DNA of 14,171 bases from Candidatus Adiutrix sp. (GCA_031273445.1 JAISRV010000297.1:1-14171), one strand, 5' to 3'. Counted from the first letter of the stretch, positions 1 through 6,953 are shown. Translations and numbers: made by a program. The notes: a model not told the origin generated them from the sequence alone.

Positions 1-1125
1 ATCGGCCTCAAGCTGGAGGAGACGGACGGCCGCTTTCAGGCGACTCTGCCCTCCTGGCGGCCGGACCTGACCAGGGAAGTGGACGTCTGGGAAGAAGTGG
101 CCCGCCTGCTTGATTTCGATAAGCTGCCGGCGACGCTGCCTCTGCCGCCGATCCGGCGGCAGGCCCCGCCGCCGGCCTGGCGTCTGCGGGAAGAGGCGCG
201 CGACCACCTGACCTTCCGGGGCTTCTCCGAGACCATCGCCTATTCTTTTCTCAACCCCAACTTCGCCGATAAACTGGGTCTGGGCCCGGACAGCCCCTGG
301 CGGGCGCGGCTTCTGCCGATTTTGAACCCCCTGAGCCAGGACCAGGGGGTCATGCGTTCTCTTCTGGCCCCGGGCCTCTTGACCGCGCTGAAGTTGAACC
401 AGAACCACGGCCGCCGGGAAGCGACCCTATTTGAAGTGGGCGTGACCTTCCTTTCCAACGGCCTGAACCGTCAGCCGGAGGAAAAACAGACCATCGCCGG
501 GCTATGGGCCGGACTCGTCGGCTCGGGCCGCTGGAACGACCAGGAACGCCCAGTGGATTTCTGGGACATCAAAGGCGTGGTCGAGGGCCTGGCCGAACAT
601 TTCAACCTGGAAGTTTCCTTCAGCCGCGCGGAAGACCTGCCGCCCTGGTACAGCCCTTCGGAAGCGGCCTTCGTCAACCTCGAAGGCGGCCGCCGCCTCG
701 GCCATCTGGGCCGTCTAAACAGGAAAGCGGTCAAGGCCTTCGGACTGAAAGACTCCCTGGGCGCGGTCTACCTCTTTGAATTGGACGGCGACGAAATTCT
801 GGCCCGAGGTCTGACCCGTCCGCCCTTCAAACACTGGAGCAAGTTCCCTCAGGTGGAGCGCGACATGGCCCTGGTGCTGGACAAAAACATTCCCGCCGCC
901 GAGGTCAGCGCCGTCATTAAAGCGGAAAAGGGACTGCCTTTGACCGGAGTTTTCATTTTCGACCTCTACGAAGGCGACCAGTTGCCCGAAGGAAAAAAAA
1001 GCCTGGCCTTCAGGCTCACTTTCCAGGACGAGGAACGAACCCTGACCGACGAAGAAGTCAACAGGCACTTCAACGTCATAACTGAAAAAATGAATTCGCG
1101 CTTTGACGCGACCCTCAGAAGCTGA
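1..1125 (+). CDS. pheT: Phenylalanyl-tRNA synthetase beta subunit, C-terminal part (5' end outside window)
   Basis: This is the beta chain of the cytoplasmic alpha2beta2 enzyme that charges tRNA-Phe. The frame is open from base 1, so the true start lies upstream; 374 residues are visible. The first residues carry the conserved end of the B5 region, PSWRPDLTREVDVWEEVARL, which is diagnostic for PheT. The middle is the synthetase-like core without catalytic residues. From about residue 275 comes the FDX-ACB anticodon-binding domain, with KFPQVERDMALVLD, then YEGDQLPEGKKSLAFRLTFQ and ERTLTDEEVN, ending in a normal C-terminus. No truncation or frameshift is seen. The next gene, ihfA, starts 56 bases downstream on the same strand, the arrangement familiar from many Proteobacteria, so co-transcription is likely. 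Confidence 0.97.
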   Translation: MGLKLEETDGRFQATLPSWRPDLTREVDVWEEVARLLDFDKLPATLPLPPIRRQAPPPAWRLREEARDHLTFRGFSETIAYSFLNPNFADKLGLGPDSPWRARLLPILNPLSQDQGVMRSLLAPGLLTALKLNQNHGRREATLFEVGVTFLSNGLNRQPEEKQTIAGLWAGLVGSGRWNDQERPVDFWDIKGVVEGLAEHFNLEVSFSRAEDLPPWYSPSEAAFVNLEGGRRLGHLGRLNRKAVKAFGLKDSLGAVYLFELDGDEILARGLTRPPFKHWSKFPQVERDMALVLDKNIPAAEVSAVIKAEKGLPLTGVFIFDLYEGDQLPEGKKSLAFRLTFQDEERTLTDEEVNRHFNVITEKMNSRFDATLRS

Positions 1126-1181
1126 CCCTGGCTGCCTATGCGTTTAATTCTCTCTCTCACAAAAGGACCAGGAGGTTAGCG

Positions 1182-1523
1182 ATGAGCGATTCCGGCCGTC
1201 GACCCGCCCGGACGCCGCCCCTGACCAGGCGCGAAGTCGTCGACCGTCTGACGGCCCGGCTGGGTTTGTCGGCGCGCGAGGCCGGCCTCATATTGGACGA
1301 CTTCCTGGAAATCATAGCCGCGCGTCTTGAAGAAGGCGCGGCGGCGAGCCTAAGGGGCCTGGGCCGTTTCGACACGGCTTTGAGCCCCGCGCGCGTGGCC
1401 CGCAACCCCCGCACCGGGGCGGAGGCTCAGGCGCCGGCCCGCCGCCGCGCGGTTTTTGCTTTAAGCCGGACCCTGCGCGAAGAAATGAAAAAAAACCTCG
1501 CGTCCGAACCTGAAAATGACTGA
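1182..1523 (+). CDS. ihfA: Integration host factor alpha-type (HU/IHF family) DNA-bending protein
   Basis: A 113-residue HU/IHF-family protein that would bind and bend DNA as a dimer in the nucleoid. The family core runs from about residue 14 to 105: an N-terminal helical pair (LTRREVVDRLTARLGLS), the turn SLRGLGRFD at 56-64 matching the family's KLxGFGxF, and the beta-arm tip RNPRTG at 74-79 with the proline that intercalates between bases. The position right after pheT is the classical place of ihfA, which is why I choose the alpha subunit over HU. The start is set by GGAGG at 1171-1175, six bases before the ATG. The N-terminus has about ten extra Arg/Pro-rich residues compared with E. coli IhfA, and there is a short acidic tail. 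The arm is unusually rich in Arg and Ala, so the assignment to IHF-alpha proper rather than another HU/IHF paralogue is not certain. Confidence 0.87.
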   Translation: MSDSGRRPARTPPLTRREVVDRLTARLGLSAREAGLILDDFLEIIAARLEEGAAASLRGLGRFDTALSPARVARNPRTGAEAQAPARRRAVFALSRTLREEMKKNLASEPEND

Positions 1524-1555
1524 GGTTTGCCCTCGCCCGATCCGCCGGAGCAGAA

Positions 1556-2002
1556 ATGGCGCCAGACCCGGAAAAGATTTATTTCAAAATCGGCGAACTC
1601 TCGGAGGCGCTGAAGGTGGAAGCCCATGTGCTAAGGTTCTGGGAAAAAGAATTTTCCCAGATTCGCCCTTTACGCGTAGGCCCCCGCAAACGGCTCTACC
1701 GCCGCAAAGATTTGGAAACTTTTCGGGAAATAAAGCGCCTGCTCTATGACGAGCGTTTCACCATCGCCGGGGCCAAAAAATGCCTGGAACGACTGGGTGA
1801 CGGCGGAGGCCTTTTTGACGGCGATAAAATCGGCCAGCGCCCGGAGGCGCCGCCAGGCGCCGAAGAAGCGGCCTCTTTGCGCCGGCTTTTGGACGAAACG
1901 CGGCGCGAACTCTTGACCATAAGACAAATTCTATCCGCCGCGCCGGCGGCGGCCTCGCCTTCAACCCGAACCCGAAATAATGAACATGACGACGCCCTCT
2001 AA
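1556..2002 (+). CDS. MerR-family transcriptional regulator
   Basis: A 148-residue predicted transcription factor. Residues about 9-75 form a MerR-type winged helix-turn-helix: YFKIGELSEALKVEAHVLRF, then WEKEF, the wing RKRLYRRKDLE at 44-54, and IKRLLYDERFTIAGAKKCLE. Residues about 104-126 look like the dimerising coiled coil. The C-terminus is short, with no cysteine cluster or ligand domain, so nothing here indicates metal or drug sensing. GGAG at 1547-1550 lies five bases before the ATG. The gene follows ihfA after 32 bases, and the pheT-ihfA-merR order recurs in many Proteobacteria. The effector and target genes are unknown. Its end overlaps the next gene by 23 bases, suggesting translational coupling. 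Confidence 0.9.
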   Translation: MAPDPEKIYFKIGELSEALKVEAHVLRFWEKEFSQIRPLRVGPRKRLYRRKDLETFREIKRLLYDERFTIAGAKKCLERLGDGGGLFDGDKIGQRPEAPPGAEEAASLRRLLDETRRELLTIRQILSAAPAAASPSTRTRNNEHDDAL

Positions 2003-3143
2003 AGACTGTGATTCCGGCGGGGAAGCCGCCTTTTTCGAAAGCCTGGCCCAAAAGGCCCAGGCTTTCTATGGCGCGGCCTATACGCCCCGGGGCCGGGGCC
2101 GCTTGTTCGAAGCCGCGGCGGCCAGGCGCGCCAAGCTGTCTCTGAGCTCCATCTCCGACTACCAGAGCCTCTTGCGCCGCGACCCGGCGGAATGGGCTAA
2201 ACTTTGGCCTTTGGCCCTGGCTGATGAAGACGGCGCTTTCTTCAAACCCCAGGCCCAGTTCGAAGTTGCCGCAGAAGTGCTGGCGGAATGGTCGGTCATG
2301 GCCCCGGAGCGGACTTTGCGGGTGCTGTCCCTGGGCTTCGGCCGGGCTCATGAAACGGTTTCGCTGGCCGTTATGCTGGAAGAGAGCGGTTTGCGCGGCA
2401 AAAACTGGCAGGTGGAAATTTTTGGGCTGGAACTCAACGAAGAAGCCGTCGGCTTCGCCCGTAACGGCATTTACGACGAAGCCGACCTCGACTGGCTGAC
2501 CGAGGCCAGGCGCAAAAAATGGTTTACCCCCAGAGCCGGAGGTTGGAGCTTCAAACGCGAATTGGCCCCGCCGACGCTTCTGGCGGCCGGCAACGCCTAC
2601 GATCCGGCCTCATGGCCTTTCGCCGCGGCGGCCGGCGGTTTCGACCTGATTTTCTGCCGCGGCCTGACTCTTGAAGCCCCGCCGGACGCCCCTGAAAAAC
2701 TGGCCCGCCTCCTAAGGGAGGTCATGGCGCCGCACGGCTTCATTTTTACCGCCCCGGGCGAATTCCTGCCGGATTCATCCGGCGAACTGGCCCTGGAAGA
2801 ACGCGCGGGCGTGGTCTATTACCGACGCGACCCCGGCCCGCGCGTCAAGGCCAATGTCCACCACACGCCTAAAAAGAGGCGCGGCGGCGCGGCGGCGGCC
2901 CTAGCGCCCCTGCCTCCCCTCAGCCCGCGCGAGCGGAGCCTTTTGGCCGCGGCAAACCAGGCCCTGGCCGGACCGAATCCGGAAGAAGCGGGCAATCTTT
3001 TGCGGGAAGCCGTCATCAGCGCCGCGGAGCGCGGCCGCCCCGCGCCCGAGGCCTGGGCATTATGCGCCAGGGCGGAAGAAGCCCTGGGCCGCCCCGCTTC
3101 CGCCCGGGCCGCCCGCGAAGCGGCCGAAGCGTTCGCCCGCTAA
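1980..3143 (+). CDS. Divergent CheR-like methyltransferase with C-terminal TPR-like region
   Basis: A 387-residue protein recognisable as a relative of CheR, the SAM-dependent glutamate methyltransferase of chemoreceptors. Landmarks appear in CheR order: an N-terminal helical part with YQSLL (61-65), GAFFKPQ at 85-91 where CheR has TxFFRD, the nucleotide-binding strand VLSLGFGRAHE at 115-125 where CheR has WSAGCxTGEE, GLELN at 149-153, NGIYD at 162-166, GNAYD at 204-208, and FDLIFCRGL at 221-229 where CheR has FDxIFCRNV. Several SAM or substrate positions are therefore changed (Arg to Lys, Asp to Glu, Asn to Gly). Residues 291-312 are a basic, Ala/Pro-rich linker, and 317-387 form TPR-like helices, an arrangement known from CheR-TPR proteins. 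The start is uncertain: ATG at 1980 or 1986, neither with a clear Shine-Dalgarno, both inside merR. No chemotaxis gene is visible nearby, so its substrate is unknown and it may be catalytically weak or inactive. Confidence 0.72.
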   Translation: MNMTTPSKDCDSGGEAAFFESLAQKAQAFYGAAYTPRGRGRLFEAAAARRAKLSLSSISDYQSLLRRDPAEWAKLWPLALADEDGAFFKPQAQFEVAAEVLAEWSVMAPERTLRVLSLGFGRAHETVSLAVMLEESGLRGKNWQVEIFGLELNEEAVGFARNGIYDEADLDWLTEARRKKWFTPRAGGWSFKRELAPPTLLAAGNAYDPASWPFAAAAGGFDLIFCRGLTLEAPPDAPEKLARLLREVMAPHGFIFTAPGEFLPDSSGELALEERAGVVYYRRDPGPRVKANVHHTPKKRRGGAAAALAPLPPLSPRERSLLAAANQALAGPNPEEAGNLLREAVISAAERGRPAPEAWALCARAEEALGRPASARAAREAAEAFAR

Positions 3144-3150
3144 ATGAAGC

Positions 3151-3387
3151 GCCGGCCGTCAGCCCCTGAAATGGCGGGGCCCAACGAACGGAACAAATGA
3201 GCGATGAAACAAAATTTCGCCTACACCAGAGAGTTGCCGGCTATCAGCCCCTGAAATAGCGGGGCCCAACGAACGGAACAAATGAGCGATGAAACAAAAT
3301 TTCGTCTACACCAGAGAGTTGCCGGCTATCGGCCCCTGAAATGGCGGGGCCCCACTAACGGAACAAATGAGCGATGAAACAAAATTT
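3151..3387 (+). repeat. 85-bp direct tandem repeat, about 2.8 copies
   Basis: Three head-to-tail units start at about 3161, 3246 and 3331, exactly 85 bases apart. The similarity begins about ten bases earlier, at 3151, and the third unit breaks off after AAAATTT at 3387. The units differ at only a few bases. Each holds a GC hairpin, GCCCC-TGAAATGGC-GGGGC or a one-base variant; in the third copy an A-to-G change lengthens the stem to GGCCCC/GGGGCC. Each also holds an ATG (3197, 3282, 3367) opening a short frame beginning MSDETKF. The first (3197-3259) has 20 codons, the second (3282-3377) runs 31 codons, and the third (3367-3453) diverges after MSDETKF and has 28 codons. Only a weak GGAA precedes each ATG, so translation is doubtful. 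I do not recognise the repeat. The rest of the gene-free stretch, 3388-3536, is AT-rich and holds a promoter. Confidence 0.95.
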
Positions 3388-3414
3388 GAAATTCAAATGT
3401 ATCTTTGGTATAAT
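3386..3414 (+). promoter_or_regulatory. Sigma70-type promoter with extended -10, for the metallophosphoesterase gene
   Basis: TTGAAA at 3386-3391 and TATAAT at 3409-3414 are separated by 17 bases, and TG at 3406-3407 makes an extended -10 (TGGTATAAT). This is very close to consensus. The -35 box straddles the end of the third repeat copy, so only this copy can form the promoter; in the other two, AAAATTT is followed by CG instead of GAAA. Transcription would start near 3421 and give a leader of about 120 bases before the start codon at 3543. Confidence 0.75.
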
Positions 3415-3529
3415 TCGGTCATCGGCGGATATCCTCGTGCTTCCTCTTTATAACTTGATTTTACGCGATTTAGAGGATCCGTCGATTTTTTTAGGCTGTT
3501 TGACGGAATATTCGGGCTAGCGGGCGTCT

Positions 3530-3533
3530 GGAG
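3530..3533 (+). promoter_or_regulatory. Ribosome binding site that favours the second ATG of the metallophosphoesterase
   Basis: GGAG at 3530-3533 is only three bases from the ATG at 3537 but nine bases from the ATG at 3543. The second spacing is the normal one, and the conserved protein region begins with RRILAVGDIHG just after it, so 3543 is preferred as the start. Confidence 0.55.
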
Positions 3534-3542
3534 AAAATGATT

Positions 3543-4178
3543 ATGAACGGACGGCGCATATTAGCCGTAGGCGACATTCACGGTTGTCACGCCAAGCTGG
3601 TCAAAATACTGTCCCGGCTGGATTTTCAGCCTCAAAACGGCGATATTCTGGTTTTTCTGGGCGATTATATTGATCGCGGCCCCCACAGCTTGGAAGTTCT
3701 GGAAACCCTGACCGAGCTGGTGATCAGGAGCCCCGGCAACGTGGTCACGTTGCTGGGCAACCATGAAAAGATGTTTCTCGATTTCATATCCGGGGCCGGC
3801 ATGCCGCAGCTCTTCGGCGCGGGCCTGGCTTCCACTGTGCGCAGCTTCGCGGCCGGGGACGGCGAGTTCACCCAAAGCCACATGATGTTTCTGCGCAACC
3901 TCAAATTATACTATGAAACGGACGACTACATCTTTGTCCACGCCGGCCTCCGGCCGGGGCTGCCGTTGTCCCGGCAGTCCGACAATGACCTGCTCTGGAT
4001 ACGCGACGATTTCCTGAACAACGACTACGACTTCGGCAAAACCATTATTTTCGGCCACACCCCTTTTCAGGAGCCGCTGGTGACTGAAAACCGCATCGGC
4101 CTGGACACGGGCGCTGTTTTCGGCGGCCCCTTGACCGCCGTGGTCCTGCCGGAACGGCGTTTTATTTTTGCGGATTGA
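3543..4178 (+). CDS. PPP-family metallophosphoesterase (serine/threonine phosphatase or Ap4A hydrolase type)
   Basis: A soluble 211-residue phosphoesterase with the full set of PPP metal and phosphate motifs, numbered from the ATG at 3543: GDIHG (10-14), GDYIDRG (40-46), GNHE (72-75), LLWIRDDFL (150-158), HAG (133-135) and GHTP (171-174). These residues hold the two-metal centre, so the enzyme should be active. The length and the LLWIR element resemble small bacterial PPP enzymes such as PrpE and phage lambda phosphatase. Whether it removes phosphate from Ser/Thr proteins or cleaves diadenosine tetraphosphate cannot be told from sequence. An alternative ATG at 3537 would add two residues. The gene stands alone, with its own promoter upstream and a terminator downstream, and its codons look less GC-biased than those of its neighbours. 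Together with the AT-rich flanks this could mean later acquisition. Confidence 0.9.
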   Translation: MNGRRILAVGDIHGCHAKLVKILSRLDFQPQNGDILVFLGDYIDRGPHSLEVLETLTELVIRSPGNVVTLLGNHEKMFLDFISGAGMPQLFGAGLASTVRSFAAGDGEFTQSHMMFLRNLKLYYETDDYIFVHAGLRPGLPLSRQSDNDLLWIRDDFLNNDYDFGKTIIFGHTPFQEPLVTENRIGLDTGAVFGGPLTAVVLPERRFIFAD

Positions 4179-4257
4179 AGGACCGGGGCGGGATTTTTAG
4201 TTAGTTAAGTTCAGCTTCTACTCTGACTAAACAAATAATTAAATATATTAAAAACTC

Positions 4258-4283
4258 CGGGCGGCGGCTCCCCCGATTTTTTT
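4258..4283 (+). terminator. Probable Rho-independent terminator after the metallophosphoesterase
   Basis: CGGG at 4258-4261 pairs with CCCG at 4272-4275. A bulged C and two more G-C pairs (4263-4264 with 4270-4271) extend the stem around a five-base loop, and seven T residues follow at 4277-4283. The stem is short but GC-only and the T-tract is good. It sits just before the feo promoter, so it would insulate feoAB from upstream transcription. The 80 bases between the stop codon and the stem are AT-rich and hold no gene. Confidence 0.55.
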
Positions 4284-4285
4284 GC

Positions 4286-4314
4286 TTGACAAAAAGCCTT
4301 ATCGGAACTATTAA
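4286..4314 (+). promoter_or_regulatory. Sigma70-type promoter of feoAB
   Basis: A perfect -35 box, TTGACA, lies at 4286-4291 and, after 17 bases, the -10-like TATTAA at 4309-4314. Transcription would start near 4321, about 55 bases before feoA. The -10 box is overlapped by the Fur-like operator described separately. Confidence 0.65.
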
Positions 4315-4332
4315 TATTGAGAATCATTTACA
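4312..4332 (+). promoter_or_regulatory. Fur-box-like operator, two overlapping 7-1-7 sites
   Basis: TGAGAATCATTTACA at 4318-4332 matches 11 of the 14 defined positions of the Fur 7-1-7 consensus TGATAATnATTATCA. A second site shifted by six bases, TAATATTGAGAATCA at 4312-4326, matches 10 of 14. Overlapping sites six bases apart are the known layout of Fur operators. The operator covers the end of the -10 box and the expected start point, where iron-loaded Fur would block RNA polymerase. The genes behind it import ferrous iron, which supports the reading. The matches were counted by eye; no binding model was run. Confidence 0.6.
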
Positions 4333-4375
4333 TAACTAATCTTATGGATAAATTCTCCGCCGCAATGAGGAAAAC

Positions 4376-4639
4376 ATGTCGATCATCTCCATGCGTAAAA
4401 TGGCCGCCCGCCAGAGCGGCACTATCGCCCGGGTCAAGGGCGGAGGCGAGGTGGGGCTTAGAATCCGCGAAATGGGTCTGACGCCGGGCGCGGCCATTGT
4501 CATAGTGGGGCGGGCCCCCTTGAACGACCCCGTGCACATCAAACTTTACGGCCACAGCCTGACCCTGAGGAACAACGAAGCCGACCACATCATGGTGGAA
4601 GTGGCCGCGGCCCCCTCCGGCGCGGAGGGGGCCGAATGA
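4376..4639 (+). CDS. feoA: Ferrous iron transport protein A
   Basis: FeoA is a small cytoplasmic SH3-like protein that works with the FeoB iron permease. This 87-residue product has the family pattern: a first strand with SGTIARVKGGGEVGLRIREM, then GLTPGAAIVIVGRAPLNDPV, and the closing IKLYGHSLTLRNNEADHIMV. The last dozen residues are an Ala/Gly/Glu-rich tail outside the domain. GAGG at 4367-4370 lies five bases before the ATG. The stop overlaps the feoB start as ATGA, so the two are translationally coupled. The transcript should be under the Fur-like site upstream. No feoC follows feoB. Confidence 0.93.
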   Translation: MSIISMRKMAARQSGTIARVKGGGEVGLRIREMGLTPGAAIVIVGRAPLNDPVHIKLYGHSLTLRNNEADHIMVEVAAAPSGAEGAE

Positions 4640-6861
4640 GCGGCGACAAGCGGATCGTCATCGGTCTGGCCGGGAACCCCAACGCGGGCAAAACCAGTCT
4701 CTTCAACAAGCTCACCGGCCTAAGGGCCCATGTCGGCAACTATCCCGGGGTCACAGTGGAACAAAAATGGGGCGAATTGTCGCACAGGGGCCGCACCATA
4801 AAGGTGGTGGATCTGCCGGGAACCTATTCGCTCAACTCCTATTCGCTGGATGAACGGGTGGCCCGTGATTTTCTCATCAACGAGCGGCCCGACCTGGCGG
4901 TCAACGTCATAGACACGACCAACCTTGAACGCAATCTCTATTTGACCCTTCAGTTCCTCGAATTGGGTCTCCCCGTCGTCCTGGCCATGAATATGATGGA
5001 TCTTTCTTCGGCCCGGGGCATCTCTATAAACATGGCTCAACTGGAAGCCGGCCTCGGGGTTAAGGCCGTCCCGATAGTGGCCACGAGCGGCAAAGGCCTG
5101 GAAGCGCTTTTAGACAAAGCGCTGGAGACGGCCGACGAGCCCGACCGGGCCTGGCGCCCCCTGAAAATCAGCTATGGGCCGGACATAGACGAGGCCATTG
5201 AGGTCATTGAAGAGCAAGTCAAAAACTCCACCCTGCCGGCGCGGAAAATGCCGGCCCGCTGGCTGGCCGTCAAATGCCTTGAGGGCGACCCGGCGGTCGG
5301 GGAACTTTTCGCCGGCGAGGCCTCCCAGGCGGCGGTCCTGGCGGAGGGGACGAGGAAAAGACTGGCCGCCCGCCTGCGCCTAGCGGCGGACGACGAGTTG
5401 GCAGGCCTGATGACCGACCGCCGTTACGGTTTTCTGGCCGGCCTGTGCCGCGCGGCGATTACGCGCACGCGCCAGGACGTCAGGGAAATCAGCGACGCCA
5501 TCGACAAAATTCTTTTGAACCGGCTGCTGGCCCCCGTCTTTTTTCTGGCTGTGGTCTACGGCTTGTATGAATTCACCTTTTGGGCCTCCGGGCCGGTGGT
5601 CGGCTGGCTGGAGTCGTTTTTTGAATTTCTGGGCGAGACCGCCGGAAACAATATGCGGGACGGGCTGCTGAAAGACCTGGTTCTGGAAGGCCTCATCGGC
5701 GGCGTCGGCGGCGTGCTGGGCTTCGCCCCGCTTATAGCCTTCATGTTCATCGGCATCTCCATTCTGGAAGACTCTGGTTATATGGCCCGGGCGGCCTTTA
5801 TTTTAGACCGCGTCTTCCGGGCCTTCGGCCTTCACGGCAACTCCGTGACGGCCCTGATCGTCGGCGGCGGCATCGCCGGCGGCTGCGCCATTCCCGGCGT
5901 CATGGCCACGCGCACCCTGCGCGATCCCAAAGAACGCATCGCCACTATTCTGGTCGCCCCCTTCATGACCTGCGGGGCCAAACTGCCGGTCTTCATGATG
6001 ATCGCGAACGCCTTTTTCAGCGAAAACGCGCCCGCGGTCATGATGGGGCTGACCGTCTTCGGCTGGGCCGCCGCCCTGGTCAGCGCCAAGATTCTACGCA
6101 TTTTCGTTCTGCCCGGCCAACCCGCTCCGTTCGTCCTGGAACTGCCGCCCTACCGCCGGCCCACCTTCAGCGGGGTGTTGCTGCACGCCTGGGAAAGAAC
6201 CTGGAGCTACGTGAAAAAAGCCGGCGCCGTCATCGTCGGCGTGACTGTCGTCATCTGGCTGATGATGACCTTTCCCAAACTGCCCGAAGAGCAGAAAGCC
6301 TTTTTTGAAGGGCGAATAGAGGCATCAGCCGCCTTGATCGAAAACGCGCGAAACTCCGAAGGGCTTCCCCCGGGCCTGATCGAGGCCCTGGAAAAAGAAA
6401 AAGCCGCCATCGGGCGCGAAGAATCGTCCGCCGGCCTGCGCTGGAGCCTGGCCGGGAAAATAGGTCAGGCTCTGGAGCCGCTGAGCCGGCTGATCGGCTT
6501 TGACTGGCGCGCCAACATCGCCCTGGTCGGCGGGTTTGCGGCCAAGGAGGTCGTTCTTTCCACCCTGGGCACGGCCTATGCTATAGACGCGGGCGCGGCG
6601 GCGGAAGGAGAAGGGCTCGATGGAGAGGAAACCCTGAGGCAACGCCTGGGCGAGCGCCTGGCCTCTGACGCGGCCTGGTCGCCCCTGGCCGCCGTTTCCC
6701 TGATGGTCTTCGTTCTGATCTATGCGCCCTGCTTCGTCACCATTGTCGTGATTTACCGGGAAATCGGCCTCAAGTGGGCCGTGTTTTCCCTCATCGGCAG
6801 CACCGTTTACGCCTACCTGATCTGCCTGGCGCTCTATCAGGGCGGCGGAATTTTCGTCTAA
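4636..6861 (+). CDS. feoB: Ferrous iron transport protein B (GTPase-linked permease)
   Basis: FeoB is the inner-membrane protein that brings Fe2+ into the cell. The 741-residue product starts with the cytoplasmic G domain: P-loop GNPNAGKTS (13-21), switch Thr40 in GVTVE, DLPG (59-62) and NMMD (119-122), then a helical domain to about residue 290. The membrane part begins near LLNRLLAPVFFLAVVYGLYE and contains both Gate regions, with the conserved cysteines in GGCAIPGVMATRTL and MTCGAKLPVF, then WRANIALVGGFAAKEVVLST and a final hydrophobic pair. Between the Gate-2 side helix and that motif is a charged, helical loop of about 65 residues (PEEQKAFF to SLAGKIG). The length is normal for the family and no frame break is seen. 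It overlaps feoA by four bases. The Asn of the usual GCNVP is Ala here, which I take as subfamily variation. Confidence 0.96.
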   Translation: MSGDKRIVIGLAGNPNAGKTSLFNKLTGLRAHVGNYPGVTVEQKWGELSHRGRTIKVVDLPGTYSLNSYSLDERVARDFLINERPDLAVNVIDTTNLERNLYLTLQFLELGLPVVLAMNMMDLSSARGISINMAQLEAGLGVKAVPIVATSGKGLEALLDKALETADEPDRAWRPLKISYGPDIDEAIEVIEEQVKNSTLPARKMPARWLAVKCLEGDPAVGELFAGEASQAAVLAEGTRKRLAARLRLAADDELAGLMTDRRYGFLAGLCRAAITRTRQDVREISDAIDKILLNRLLAPVFFLAVVYGLYEFTFWASGPVVGWLESFFEFLGETAGNNMRDGLLKDLVLEGLIGGVGGVLGFAPLIAFMFIGISILEDSGYMARAAFILDRVFRAFGLHGNSVTALIVGGGIAGGCAIPGVMATRTLRDPKERIATILVAPFMTCGAKLPVFMMIANAFFSENAPAVMMGLTVFGWAAALVSAKILRIFVLPGQPAPFVLELPPYRRPTFSGVLLHAWERTWSYVKKAGAVIVGVTVVIWLMMTFPKLPEEQKAFFEGRIEASAALIENARNSEGLPPGLIEALEKEKAAIGREESSAGLRWSLAGKIGQALEPLSRLIGFDWRANIALVGGFAAKEVVLSTLGTAYAIDAGAAAEGEGLDGEETLRQRLGERLASDAAWSPLAAVSLMVFVLIYAPCFVTIVVIYREIGLKWAVFSLIGSTVYAYLICLALYQGGGIFV

Positions 6862-6953
6862 GCGAAGCCTGGCCTGAAATCAAGGGCCTTGAAGAAGAAT
6901 TCGCCAGCCCGACCGCCGCTGCGCCCAGCCCTGGCCCCGCCGCAAATAATCAT

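Noticed and set aside
1516..1749. Alternative frame starting inside the end of ihfA and running over merR
   Set aside because: Its product resembles nothing, while the overlapping frame encodes a full MerR helix-turn-helix with its own GGAG site.
3151..3387. CRISPR array
   Set aside because: The 85-base unit is repeated over its whole length, so there are no unique spacers between short repeats, and no cas gene is present.
3151..4178. Type III toxin-antitoxin (tandem-repeat RNA antitoxin before a toxin gene)
   Set aside because: Such antitoxin units are much shorter (about 35 bases), and the gene behind the array is an intact PPP phosphatase, not a ToxN-like RNase.
4197..4230. Stem TTAGTTAG / CTGACTAA after the phosphatase gene
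   Set aside because: Eight AT-rich pairs with an 18-base loop and no T-run are easily found by chance in such AT-rich DNA. The GC stem at 4258-4283 is the better terminator.
5880..5920. Loss of a key FeoB Gate residue (GCAIP instead of GCNVP)
   Set aside because: The neighbouring Cys, the MATRTL element and the second Gate are intact, so I read it as subfamily variation rather than a broken transporter.
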